This document shows, piece after piece, positions 18,841-26,761 of a DNA stretch of 64,000 bases; the first letter of the stretch is position 1, and the number at the start of each line of letters is the position of its first letter. The stretch is taken from the NCBI GenBank assembly GCA_903916735.1, contig CAIWXX010000062.1, positions 1-64,000 of the forward strand, read 5' to 3'. The notes under the pieces were generated by a model. That model saw only the letters and a list, made by a program, of their open reading frames with translations. It ran no database searches and was not told where the DNA came from. The stretch comes from an uncultured Acidobacteriota bacterium (lineage in GTDB: Bacteria > Acidobacteriota > CAIWXX01). The translations under genes were made by a program, and so were the position numbers.

Positions 18841-19316
18841 TTATTCTCTCCGTCACGGTGCTTCTTGAGAACTTTCTTCACCTGAGCGGGCGTGAGGTTC
18901 CCATAAGTGGTATCGTTGATCATGATGACGGGCGCCAAGCTGCAGCAGCCCAGGCAAGCAACCGTTTCGATTGTGAAGAGGTTGTCGCGTGTCGTCTCGC
19001 CGCTGCGGGCACCCAGCTGTTCTTCAACCGATTCAGTCAAATCCTTGGCGCCGCTCACATGGCACGCCGTGCCATGGCAGACGCGCAGAAGATGCTTGCC
19101 GATTGGTTTGAACCGGAACTGGGCATAAAAGGTGGCGACCCCGTATATCTGCGTCAGCGGGATCCCTGTTTCCTCATGAATCAGCCGCAGGCGTTCGGGT
19201 TTTAGAAAACCGTCTTCAGCCTGGACTTTCTGCAGGAGCGGGATCAGTTTGCCTTCAGCGCCGACGTAGTGTTGGTGCTTGAAATCGTACCGTTTTGTCG
19301 CGTTTGTCGCGTCCAT
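18837..19316 (-). CDS. NuoE/HydC/HndA-like [2Fe-2S] subunit
   Basis: Thioredoxin-fold [2Fe-2S] subunit (159 residues) with the four-cysteine signature C80, C85, C121, C125 and the helical N-terminal part of the NuoE family (IHEETGIPLTQIYGVATFYA). It passes electrons to or from the NuoF-like partner, with which it overlaps by 4 bp. It lies 12 nt after the HydS-like gene. Length and motifs are normal for the family. Confidence 0.92.
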   Translation of the reverse strand: MDATNATKRYDFKHQHYVGAEGKLIPLLQKVQAEDGFLKPERLRLIHEETGIPLTQIYGVATFYAQFRFKPIGKHLLRVCHGTACHVSGAKDLTESVEEQLGARSGETTRDNLFTIETVACLGCCSLAPVIMINDTTYGNLTPAQVKKVLKKHRDGENK

Positions 19317-19328
19317 GCAGGCTCCCGT

Positions 19329-21074
19329 TTAATCGTGTGGAGTGTTTAACATTTGATTGACGAGCGTGATCATTTGATCGATGTCTCCGAATCCGCCAAG
19401 AGCGTGCCCGGTGCATCCGTGGCGGCAGCAGAATTCCAGATAACCGCCGCCTTTCAGATTGAGTGATGCCATTGTGGCGCCGCAGAGCTTGCATGGGATG
19501 TTCAACATCAGGCTTTGATCGCATGTTGGACATCGGAATTCGGCGGTCGCTCCCTCGGGGACGTCGAGATCGGTTTGGATTGCGTAGTCACCAAAAATAG
19601 CGCTCAGGAAGATCTCACCATCCTGGTTCGTGTCTTTGACATACGCATCGAGATGCACCCTGCGGCCTTCCGTCAAAACATCGTTGCAGTTAGGGCAGGT
19701 CACATCCATCACCAGCATTTCGTTGCTCATGTTTGCCTTTTCTCCTTTGCGCGCCGGGATGCGGCTTTCTTCCACCTTCTCCACTCGTGACACCTCCGGC
19801 TCCCGGGTGGTGGGACCGGCGGCGAGCTTCTGCAGCCTGATAAAAACACAGTCGTTTATGGATGCGGCGCCTCCGAGAATATCCCCTGTGAGGGTGACGC
19901 AATCAGGGGCGCCACAGGCAGCGCAATCCTTATGAGGAAGACCGGCAAGAAGCCTGGTCTTCTCCTGCTTGAGCTTGATAGCCTGAGTCAAATCCTTGGC
20001 CGGCGGTTTGATGCTTCGGGCCTTGATCGCTTCCTCGATATCGAAAAAATGCTCTCGAAACAGCGAGCGAACTTTTTCCTCTTTGATCGCGTTTTGCAAC
20101 CCGATGTGGCCGGCGATTTCATGGATCGTCCGCTTAGCCGCATAGCGCCCTTCGATTAAGAGCGGCCCACTGACACAACCGTCCGGGCAGATATAGGCTT
20201 CGATGAAATCGACATTTTGGAATTTGCCGGCTTCAATTCGATCGAAAACGTACGTGATTTCCTGGACACCGCTGAGAGCCAGGGTATTGGTGTTGCGCAT
20301 CATGGCAATCTCGCCGCCGGCCGCAGCCCATTCCAGGCCTTTCGGGCTGAAGCCAGTTCCCATGCTTTTGGGGCTGTCCGCTTTGATCGCCTTTAAAAGA
20401 GGTCCATAGAGCTCGGCGATTGAAAAGGCTCCATCGAGGTAGGACTCATCGAGGCCGACCGGGCAGATGATCGACTGCATGATTGCTGAGCATGGGGTTG
20501 TATAGAAGACGCCGATATCGGATGGAGCGATGTGACGTTCAGTCGCCAGCTTGCGCCGCACATATTTGGCCGTCAGTTCCCGAGGAACTTCGAAGGGCAC
20601 GAGGTGAGGTAGGAGATCGGGATATCGGATCTGGATGAGACGCAGAATGGCAGGGCATGTGATCGATATTTTCGGCCAGGGTCCCTTGCACTCGGAAAGG
20701 TATGTGTCAATGGCCCTGCCAACCATCTCGCACATCCATGACATATCAAAGAAAGCATCAAATCCAACGTGCGTGAGAGCCGAGACGATTTCTTGAGGCT
20801 GAACATCACTTCCGAACTGCGCAAACAATGTTGTCGAAGGGACAGCCACGGTGTATTTAAACTTCTTGAGGTCTGACGGCGATGATGTGCGGGCGCTGAC
20901 AGCGTCATAGGGACAGATGCGGATGCATTCACCACAGTCGATACAGAGTTCGGTTTTAACCACCACCCTGCCCTCTTTGATTCGAATGGCCCGTGTCGGG
21001 CAGGCCTTGCAGCAGGCAACGCAAGCAACGCACTTTTCCAGATCGAAAATAACGGAATGGATGAGTTCAGTCAT
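19329..21074 (-). CDS. HydS-like [FeFe]-hydrogenase homologue with C-terminal Fe-S and zinc-rich modules
   Basis: A 581-residue protein: two ferredoxin clusters (C15/C18/C21/C25 and C44/C47/C50/C54), then a hydrogenase large-subunit-like core keeping the four H-cluster cysteines (C140 in ITCP, C195 in TPC, C296 and C300 in CPDGC). The proton-relay Cys of TSCCP is replaced by Thr139, and the Lys of the second motif is missing, as in sensory (group C/D) rather than catalytic enzymes. A C-x2-C-x4-C-x16-C Fe-S motif follows (384-409). After a linker come four further cysteine groups (residues 449-581). Its start overlaps the HATPase stop by 4 bp. A redox- or H2-sensing role coupled to the kinase-like neighbour is inferred. 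Confidence 0.8.
   Translation of the reverse strand: MTELIHSVIFDLEKCVACVACCKACPTRAIRIKEGRVVVKTELCIDCGECIRICPYDAVSARTSSPSDLKKFKYTVAVPSTTLFAQFGSDVQPQEIVSALTHVGFDAFFDMSWMCEMVGRAIDTYLSECKGPWPKISITCPAILRLIQIRYPDLLPHLVPFEVPRELTAKYVRRKLATERHIAPSDIGVFYTTPCSAIMQSIICPVGLDESYLDGAFSIAELYGPLLKAIKADSPKSMGTGFSPKGLEWAAAGGEIAMMRNTNTLALSGVQEITYVFDRIEAGKFQNVDFIEAYICPDGCVSGPLLIEGRYAAKRTIHEIAGHIGLQNAIKEEKVRSLFREHFFDIEEAIKARSIKPPAKDLTQAIKLKQEKTRLLAGLPHKDCAACGAPDCVTLTGDILGGAASINDCVFIRLQKLAAGPTTREPEVSRVEKVEESRIPARKGEKANMSNEMLVMDVTCPNCNDVLTEGRRVHLDAYVKDTNQDGEIFLSAIFGDYAIQTDLDVPEGATAEFRCPTCDQSLMLNIPCKLCGATMASLNLKGGGYLEFCCRHGCTGHALGGFGDIDQMITLVNQMLNTPHD
19741..19748 (-). promoter_or_regulatory. Internal ribosome-binding site in the HydS-like gene
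   Basis: Within the coding frame the minus strand reads AAAGGAGA, then 10 nt, then ATG at 19730 (codon 449, MSNEMLVMDV). This could give independent translation of the C-terminal 133-residue zinc-rich module in the same frame, so the gene may yield both a long and a short product, or this may be the junction of a recent gene fusion. Confidence 0.45.
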
Positions 21075-21526
21075 TGCGTCTCCGACGCAGCAGGCATCGT
21101 GAGAGAAACGGCGTATCGCAATGTGGTGCCGATTCCCGGAGTGGATGTGATATCGAAGCGATCGGCATTTCTCTTGATATTAGGCAGCCCCATGCCGGCG
21201 CCGAAACCGCGAGCCCGCATTTCCGCGGTGGCCGTTGAATAACCCTCTTGCATGGCTTGTTCGATATCAGGAATTCCCTTGCCCCGATCCGCCACGATCA
21301 CTTCAATTTCACGAGGGCCGACCGTAAACTCCAGCCGACCTTCATCGGCGTACATGACCAGGTTCATCTCGGCCTCGAAGTTCGCGATCGAAAGCCTGCG
21401 AATGATGGTTGACGAAATGCCGAGCTCCTTCAAAATGGATTTGACCTTGGTTGCGACTTCGCCCCCATGTTCATAGTCATTTCCGAGAATGGGAAACGAT
21501 TCGCGGTAAAGGACCTCATCTTGCAC
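21071..21526 (-). CDS. HATPase_c ATP-binding protein (anti-sigma/RsbW-like)
   Basis: A 151-residue single-domain GHKL ATPase with an N-box-like ANFEAEMNLVMYA, a G1 box VADRGKGIPD and a G2 region (RGFGAGMGLPNIKR). The lack of sensor and dimerisation domains fits RsbW/SpoIIAB-like serine kinases or stand-alone regulators found beside HydS-type hydrogenases. It overlaps the HydS-like start by 4 bp (ATGA), implying coupled translation. It probably transmits the state of HydS to a target not encoded nearby. Confidence 0.8.
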   Translation of the reverse strand: MQDEVLYRESFPILGNDYEHGGEVATKVKSILKELGISSTIIRRLSIANFEAEMNLVMYADEGRLEFTVGPREIEVIVADRGKGIPDIEQAMQEGYSTATAEMRARGFGAGMGLPNIKRNADRFDITSTPGIGTTLRYAVSLTMPAASETQ

Positions 21527-21710
21527 GACTGATTCCCCCCTTTATGAGGCCCTGACCGGACCTGTCACCCCTATATCTGCCCGACCGCGAGATCCAGGTC
21601 ACAGCAGAGGCCAGGATGATAAAAAGATAGAAGGCGTGAACTGACCGCACGAATTGTAGCAGTGCCTTCCAATTCGATATCTGCTCCCAACTTAAAATAA
21701 ATCATTTAAA

Positions 21711-22151
21711 TCATTTCGAACCTGGAAGTTCCATTGTCTCTTTCCGGGATTCCTCTGCGACTTTATCTCGCTCGTGATATCCGCCTTTGAGCCCCTTGCC
21801 ATAGAGAAGCCCACAGGCTTCAAACATGGTGTACGGAGTTGACAGGACGGGGATTTGTTTCGCCTGAAGGATATCCAGGACTTGCTGCACGGGCTTTTTG
21901 TTGAGGACGAAAAGAATCGCCGTCAATTCCGCTACATCTGCCGTGTGGATGGATTGCACCCCCGTCAAACCAGTGATCAACATGGCGCGCGGCTTACAGA
22001 AGGCCAGAACATCGCTCATCATATCGGCGGCGAAGCATTCGGTGATGTCCGAGTCCAGGCGGTTGGAACCGCAGATGACGTCGCAATTGAGCAGTGCACG
22101 CACCTCATCGAGTTTCATGCCGGCGCTCTTCGCCAATGGGGCGATGTCCAT
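21711..22151 (-). CDS. DRTGG-like regulatory domain protein
   Basis: About 146 residues, with no catalytic motif recognised. The fold pattern (LNCDVICGSNRLDSDITECFAADMMSD, then LITGLTGVQSIHTADVAELT and a final PVLSTPYTMFEACGLLY helix) matches DRTGG-type domains accompanying HydS/HATPase genes. The ATG at 22151 is preferred: it follows the upstream DRTGG stop by 7 nt, whereas the longer frame overlaps that gene. The last residues (about 120-146) are charged and likely disordered. It probably acts as a partner or sensor in the cluster. Confidence 0.65.
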   Translation of the reverse strand: MDIAPLAKSAGMKLDEVRALLNCDVICGSNRLDSDITECFAADMMSDVLAFCKPRAMLITGLTGVQSIHTADVAELTAILFVLNKKPVQQVLDILQAKQIPVLSTPYTMFEACGLLYGKGLKGGYHERDKVAEESRKETMELPGSK

Positions 22152-22158
22152 CGACAGC

Positions 22159-22494
22159 CTAGCGAATCCCTGCCTCGTATAGCATGCTGGCAATCTGCCA
22201 ATTGTTCAGGTCGGTCGAAAAAACCGAGATCCCCGCCTTTTCAGCCAGAGCCACCATGTCATCCGAAGGCTTACGACCGCGTGTGATCACGATACCTGAT
22301 ACATCTACCAGGTTGGCCGCGGCGATGACGTTATTATGCACCTGAACGGTGATGAGAATATTGCCCGCCTTTGCATTGGCGATCACGTCGCTCACCATGT
22401 CCGAGATGTAAACCCCTGTGACACTCTTGTCGAAAACCTTGGTCAAGCCTTTCAGCTCAAGCTTCTCGGCGACCTCCCTTATGGTCATCTTCAC
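22159..22494 (-). CDS. DRTGG domain protein
   Basis: A 111-residue protein formed almost entirely of a DRTGG-like domain (TGVYISDMVSDVIANAKAGN, VHNNVIAAANLVDVSGIVIT, then SVFSTDLNNWQIASMLYEAG). This domain is a small ligand- or protein-binding module, also seen in PTA and CBS-associated proteins. The same strand and tight spacing to the second DRTGG gene indicate one transcript. Pairs of DRTGG proteins with HydS and HATPase are a recurrent arrangement in anaerobes; their exact function is not established. Confidence 0.75.
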   Translation of the reverse strand: MKMTIREVAEKLELKGLTKVFDKSVTGVYISDMVSDVIANAKAGNILITVQVHNNVIAAANLVDVSGIVITRGRKPSDDMVALAEKAGISVFSTDLNNWQIASMLYEAGIR

Positions 22495-22527
22495 GTACTC
22501 CTTTCCCTGGTGCAGAGGTACCCCAGC

Positions 22528-23052
22528 CTACTCCATTGCCGTCAGGCCAAGGTCGACCATGATCTGCCCATAGGAGAATTCTTTGTATAGGTTGAAATAG
22601 TCCGGAAGGATAAGGATCTTTTTCTCCCGGTCCTGCAAGCGCTCATTATAGTATCGATTGAGAAACCTCAACTTGTCGATGCTGATGTTGGGCCTGGAAC
22701 CATCCGAGGCTTCGTAGGTGATCGCCACATAGACTGAGATTCGATTCTCCTGCGCGAGATCACCGATCTGAAACACCTGGCTGTTCTTGGGGCAATTCCC
22801 GTAATAAATCAGCCCCAACAAGTCAGCAAAGGACATTAATTCGCCGGTCGTTTTGTCCCGGATGTCAAACCGAATGGATTGAGCGATAGCGGAAGAAGAC
22901 CAGATCTTGCTGCCTTCCCGGTACTCCTCCACAGGCGGCGTCGGATCGCCCGAAAAATAGGATCGTTTCGCCTGACTGTAAACTTCATGTTCAACAACGA
23001 TGTACCCCGGTTGAACATTCGCCATCTCGTACCGATGCGTTCCCGCTACCAT
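22528..23052 (-). CDS. Uncharacterised protein at head of the HydS cluster
   Basis: A 174-residue protein that I cannot assign. It has no signal peptide, membrane segment or cysteine motif, and appears as mixed alpha/beta soluble sequence with conserved-looking GLIYYGNCPKNSQVFQIGDL and a helical C-terminus. The start at 23052 is supported by AGGAG 8 nt upstream. It ends 33 nt before the first DRTGG gene on the same strand, so it is probably the first gene of the hydrogenase-sensor-like transcript. Confidence 0.65.
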   Translation of the reverse strand: MVAGTHRYEMANVQPGYIVVEHEVYSQAKRSYFSGDPTPPVEEYREGSKIWSSSAIAQSIRFDIRDKTTGELMSFADLLGLIYYGNCPKNSQVFQIGDLAQENRISVYVAITYEASDGSRPNISIDKLRFLNRYYNERLQDREKKILILPDYFNLYKEFSYGQIMVDLGLTAME

Positions 23053-23334
23053 AGCATTTTCTCCTGATGCTCTACATCGGCTGCTCTGGAGAGACAGTAT
23101 CTATCGCCATCATTGCAAGACATCGCGTACCACCGCCGAGGGCGAGCAATATGAGATGCGGAGGAATCTATCAGCCGCACACGCATTTTCCGCATCACGA
23201 GGAAGAAAAGTAACATCGAGGATGAGATGTGTCAAGTCCAAGCATTTCATGATCGTGGGAGGAATCGTCTGTCGCGCGGTTTCGGCGCTCACGAGCGGGC
23301 ATTCTTTGACCCAGTTCCGTTGTCCAAGGCCCTA

Positions 23335-24084
23335 TCAAATGCGATTAATGAGGCTCGCCAGAAATCCGGCGCCAAATCCATTGTCAATGTTAACGACGCC
23401 GATGCCCGAGGAACAGCTGTTGAGCATGCTGAGCAGCGCTGCGATGCCGCCGAAACTCGCCCCATATCCCGTGCTCGTCGGCACGGCAATGACCGGCGCC
23501 GCCACCAGACCGCTGACGACACTCGGCAATGCCCCCTCCATGCCCGCCACCGCGATCACGACTCGGGCTTCCCTCAACTGCGGCATGAAGCTGATGAGAC
23601 GGTGGATGCCCGCGACACCGACATCGTAGATTTTAAGGACTTCATTCCCGAGCAGCCAAGCCGTCAGATATGCCTCTTCGGCGATCGGAATGTCGGAAGT
23701 GCCGGCCGTAATGACAGCGATCTTCCCTTTGCCGTAAATTGCGAAATCGCGCTGAATGTATATCATCGAAGATTCAGATGAATATTTGGCGGATTTAAAC
23801 TTCCGCTTGATCAGCGGATAGGCGGTCTTCCGGGCGCGCGTGACGATGATATTCTGGTCTCCGGCGGCATGGAGACGTTCGACAATCGATGCGATCTGTC
23901 GATCCGTTTTCCCTTGCCCATAGACAACCTCCGGGTATCCGCGGCGAAGCGCACGATGATTATCGATTTTTGCGAAATGCAGCTCTTCGAAAGGCAGTTT
24001 GATGAGCTGGGAGAGGGCTTCTGAAGGCTGGAGCGTGCCGGCGGCCACGCGATCGAGGAGTTCACGGAGAGCTCGTTCCCTCAA
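23335..24084 (-). CDS. larB: LarB-type nicotinate adenine dinucleotide carboxylase/hydrolase
   Basis: LarB begins synthesis of the nickel-pincer nucleotide cofactor by carboxylating and hydrolysing NaAD. The 249-residue length and motifs fit: an N-terminal helical region (LRELLDRVAAGTLQPSEAL), LRRGYPEVVYGQGKT, and the AIR-carboxylase-like core VITAGTSDIPIAEEA and GMEGALPSVVSGLV. larA, larC and larE are not in the window, so the cofactor user is unknown. The start overlaps the stop of the upstream transglutaminase/TPR gene by 4 bp. Confidence 0.88.
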   Translation of the reverse strand: MRERALRELLDRVAAGTLQPSEALSQLIKLPFEELHFAKIDNHRALRRGYPEVVYGQGKTDRQIASIVERLHAAGDQNIIVTRARKTAYPLIKRKFKSAKYSSESSMIYIQRDFAIYGKGKIAVITAGTSDIPIAEEAYLTAWLLGNEVLKIYDVGVAGIHRLISFMPQLREARVVIAVAGMEGALPSVVSGLVAAPVIAVPTSTGYGASFGGIAALLSMLNSCSSGIGVVNIDNGFGAGFLASLINRI

Positions 24085-25262
24085 ACAGTTTCTCCCAATG
24101 ACTGCATGAGCTTCAGGATATCCGAATCATCCGGGGTCAGCTGCAACCCCTTTCGGAGCGCATCGACGGCTTCGCGCCTCTTGCCGAGTGCAATCCGAGC
24201 TCGGGCAAGCGACAGATAAAAATCCGAATTGCGCCCGCGCGATGACGCTTTTTCGTAATTTGATTCGGCATCCGAATAGCGTCCGAGAGAAAAATAGACA
24301 TTCCCAAGATCGTAATAGGAGTAGGGATTCGAACCGTCCAATCTGATGGCCGTTTTCAGTTCCTCGATAGCCTCTTTAGTTTTCCTCATGCCGAGATAAA
24401 CCGATGCACGGTTCGAGTATGCTTCGGCGAATCGGGGATTGATTTCAAGGGCTTTGGCATAAAGCTGCAGAGCGCGGCTTGCATCACCTCGATGTTTGCA
24501 CGCCGTTCCCAGATTGTTGTACGCGGGAAAGAAATCAGGCTTGATTCGAATGGCTGTCTCGTACAACTGGATTTCCTTTTCCTGGCGTGCTTCGAGAGAG
24601 AGGCCCGTTGAATGGTAGGCCGTTTCATAACCCGTATTATTGTAGAAATGGGCGACGGCGGCCAGGTCATCCAGGATATCATACGAATGGTATTGACGCG
24701 TGTTTCCGGGAGAAAAATCCACAAGAGTCACGCGACCTGCTTCTGAGATGCCGGCGCAAATGTGGGAACTATGCACAACAACACCCGATCCTCCTGAATC
24801 GGATGATCCATTGCCGATCCCGCCCCCGGCTTCGGAGAATCGCGTCACTTCTGTGACATGAACATAATAGGCATCGATAGAAATATTCCGAGCCATCCCG
24901 ATGAAAAGATTGGTCAGCGAGAGACAATTGCCAATGCGCTCTTGATAGACGTCCATCGCCGTCCTCGAAGCGACCGGGTCGTAGGTGATTCCCAGTTCAT
25001 CCTTATTCAGCATGAAGTCAATGAGCCTCCGGCACTTCGTCTGCAGGCCAATGCTGGAGCGGGTCACGAGTTTGGCTTGGGCGATGGCCTCTTGGTCAAT
25101 CTGAAACGGAATTTCAATACGACCCGCCTCGATCGGCCCGACCGCCGCGATCAGCTTGTCGTTCAGATGCTTGAGAGATTCGACATAATAATCGCGGGCA
25201 ATAACCGGCAATGCACTAAAGGCAACAACCACCGCCGAAAGAAAAATACGATAGACCAGCAT
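24081..25262 (-). CDS. Secreted transglutaminase-like/TPR protein
   Basis: A 393-residue protein with an N-terminal signal peptide (VYRIFLSAVVVAFSALPVIA). A transglutaminase-like domain covers about residues 30-205, with Cys in ERIGNCLSLTNLFIG, His in SSHICAG and Asp in LVDFSPGN forming the expected triad. At least five TPR units (about 215-390) follow. Proteins of this design act in the periplasm, as proteases/peptidases or scaffolds. Translation appears coupled to larB (4-bp overlap), but a biochemical link is not evident. Confidence 0.8.
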   Translation of the reverse strand: MLVYRIFLSAVVVAFSALPVIARDYYVESLKHLNDKLIAAVGPIEAGRIEIPFQIDQEAIAQAKLVTRSSIGLQTKCRRLIDFMLNKDELGITYDPVASRTAMDVYQERIGNCLSLTNLFIGMARNISIDAYYVHVTEVTRFSEAGGGIGNGSSDSGGSGVVVHSSHICAGISEAGRVTLVDFSPGNTRQYHSYDILDDLAAVAHFYNNTGYETAYHSTGLSLEARQEKEIQLYETAIRIKPDFFPAYNNLGTACKHRGDASRALQLYAKALEINPRFAEAYSNRASVYLGMRKTKEAIEELKTAIRLDGSNPYSYYDLGNVYFSLGRYSDAESNYEKASSRGRNSDFYLSLARARIALGKRREAVDALRKGLQLTPDDSDILKLMQSLGETV

Positions 25263-25554
25263 TCTTTCTATACTATCTATCCAATGCCAAGTTTTTTCAA
25301 GAGCTCATTCTTGTTCTCATTGGTTTCGCTTTGGAAAGTTCAGCATGTCGGCAAACTCATTGGCCGGGCATTGGAGCTCGCGGTTTCCTGCCGCGATCGA
25401 GGCAACCAGAAAAGCGTTGCATTCATGCACCGAATGGTTTTCGCGAGTGTGTCTTTTACGCACTGATTAACTTCCGCCTTTCTTTTAAGCCACTGATTAT
25501 AAACAAATTTGTCAGAAGGTCGAATTTGGTATCTTTCTTGCTTATTAGAAAGGC

Positions 25555-26460
25555 ATGAGACAGACAACTCTTAAGCGGCAAATCTCGATCAGCGGTATGG
25601 GTCTTCATAGCGGTATCCCGACAACGCTCACTCTCCTGCCCTCCTATAATGGAAAAGGGATCGTCTTTCGGCGGACAGATGCGGGCAACATTGAGATTCC
25701 TGCATCGCCTCGATATGTCCAATCCACGAACTATGCAACCCGCCTCGCCCGAAACGGAGTGGTTGTCGAAACAGTCGAGCATATTCTCGCTGCATTGTAT
25801 GCCTGTGGTGTGGACAACGCCATCATCGAATTGACGGGCCCTGAAGTGCCAAGTGTCGATGGCAGCAGCGAACCGTTCGTGACCCTGATCGAAGAAGCTG
25901 GCTTGGCAGAGCTGCCGTCTCCCAGAACCACGCTCAGAATCATAAAACCGCTTTCTATCCTGGAAGATGACAAGTCGATTCATATCTATCCAGCCCGCGG
26001 ATTCCATATCACATATACCATCGAATTCAATCACCCACTCCTCGCCTTCCAGAAACACACAGCGCATATCACTCGATCTCAATTCACAACGGAAATCGCC
26101 CCAGCGCGGACATTCGGGTTCCTGAGAGACGTTGAAGCATTGAGGAAAATCGGCCTTGCCAAGGGAGGATCACTGGCGAATGCCATTGTCATCGCCGAAG
26201 ACCGTGTGCTCAATGGCGACCTTCGATTCGAGAATGAGTGCGTTCGCCATAAAATATTAGATCTGATCGGAGATTTTGCCCTGGCAGGAAAGCCGATTGA
26301 TGGACATGTTGTCGTTCATAAAGGCGGCCACCACATGCACACAGCGCTTCTGCAGCTCCTGTTCTCTCGAAAGGACGCATACGAGATTGTTGGGCCGGTT
26401 AGGCCGGATGGTGTTTTTCACGAAGTCTTCACCCCAGCCTCAGCAGCTCTCGCCACATAG
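25555..26460 (+). CDS. lpxC: UDP-3-O-acyl-N-acetylglucosamine deacetylase LpxC
   Basis: Zinc-dependent committed step of lipid A synthesis. The 301 residues show both halves of LpxC: zinc ligands H76 (TVEHILAAL), H232 and D236 (RHKILDLIGD), catalytic H259 (KGGHHMHTALL) and the substrate loop PSVDGSSEPF. The length is normal. It demonstrates a lipopolysaccharide-type outer membrane. It is monocistronic and divergent from the transglutaminase/TPR gene; an imperfect AAAGG lies close to ATG. Confidence 0.96.
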   Translation: MRQTTLKRQISISGMGLHSGIPTTLTLLPSYNGKGIVFRRTDAGNIEIPASPRYVQSTNYATRLARNGVVVETVEHILAALYACGVDNAIIELTGPEVPSVDGSSEPFVTLIEEAGLAELPSPRTTLRIIKPLSILEDDKSIHIYPARGFHITYTIEFNHPLLAFQKHTAHITRSQFTTEIAPARTFGFLRDVEALRKIGLAKGGSLANAIVIAEDRVLNGDLRFENECVRHKILDLIGDFALAGKPIDGHVVVHKGGHHMHTALLQLLFSRKDAYEIVGPVRPDGVFHEVFTPASAALAT

Positions 26461-26481
26461 CGGCCATCTCCTTTTCCAGGA

Positions 26482-26498
26482 AGGCGAAATTTTCGCCT
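26482..26498. repeat. 17-nt palindrome after lpxC
   Basis: AGGCGAAA-T-TTTCGCCT is a perfect palindrome of 8-bp arms 21 nt past the lpxC stop. It lacks a T-tract and may help RNA 3'-end formation. Confidence 0.35.
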
Positions 26499-26614
26499 CG
26501 ATCAACTTAAGAGCAAGACTGCGCTTGATGCCATCCAAAGCGACGACTTACGGACCAATTCAAGGAGCGCATCTCAAGAAAGTTGCCACTGTGGGAAGCG
26601 TGGCTCAATAGATG

Positions 26615-26688
26615 TAACCACAGACAAACTCGGATGCACACAAATGCCATCCCTCCGATCTGTGTCCATCAGAGTTCATCTGTGGTTA
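26615..26688. repeat. 74-bp imperfect palindrome bounded by TAACCACAGA/TCTGTGGTTA
   Basis: The outer arms TAACCACAGACAAACTCGGA (26615 onwards) and the complement of the right end (TAACCACAGATGAACTCTGA) match at most positions, with internal sequence that is itself reminiscent of ACACAGAT repeats. This class of CCACAGATgaACaCAGAT palindromes is scattered in many bacterial genomes and behaves like a small non-autonomous repeat. It lies between the convergent lpxC and kinase genes. Confidence 0.7.
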
Positions 26689-26761
26689 GAAAAACGATTG
26701 GTGCTCTATCCGAGACAGCGGATATCTGCAATGTTCCCGTCATTGCCAAGAATCCCGGTCG

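Noticed and set aside
19329-21074. Catalytic [FeFe] hydrogenase
   Set aside because: H-cluster cysteines remain, but the proton-relay Cys and the second-motif Lys are missing and regulatory neighbours point to a sensor.
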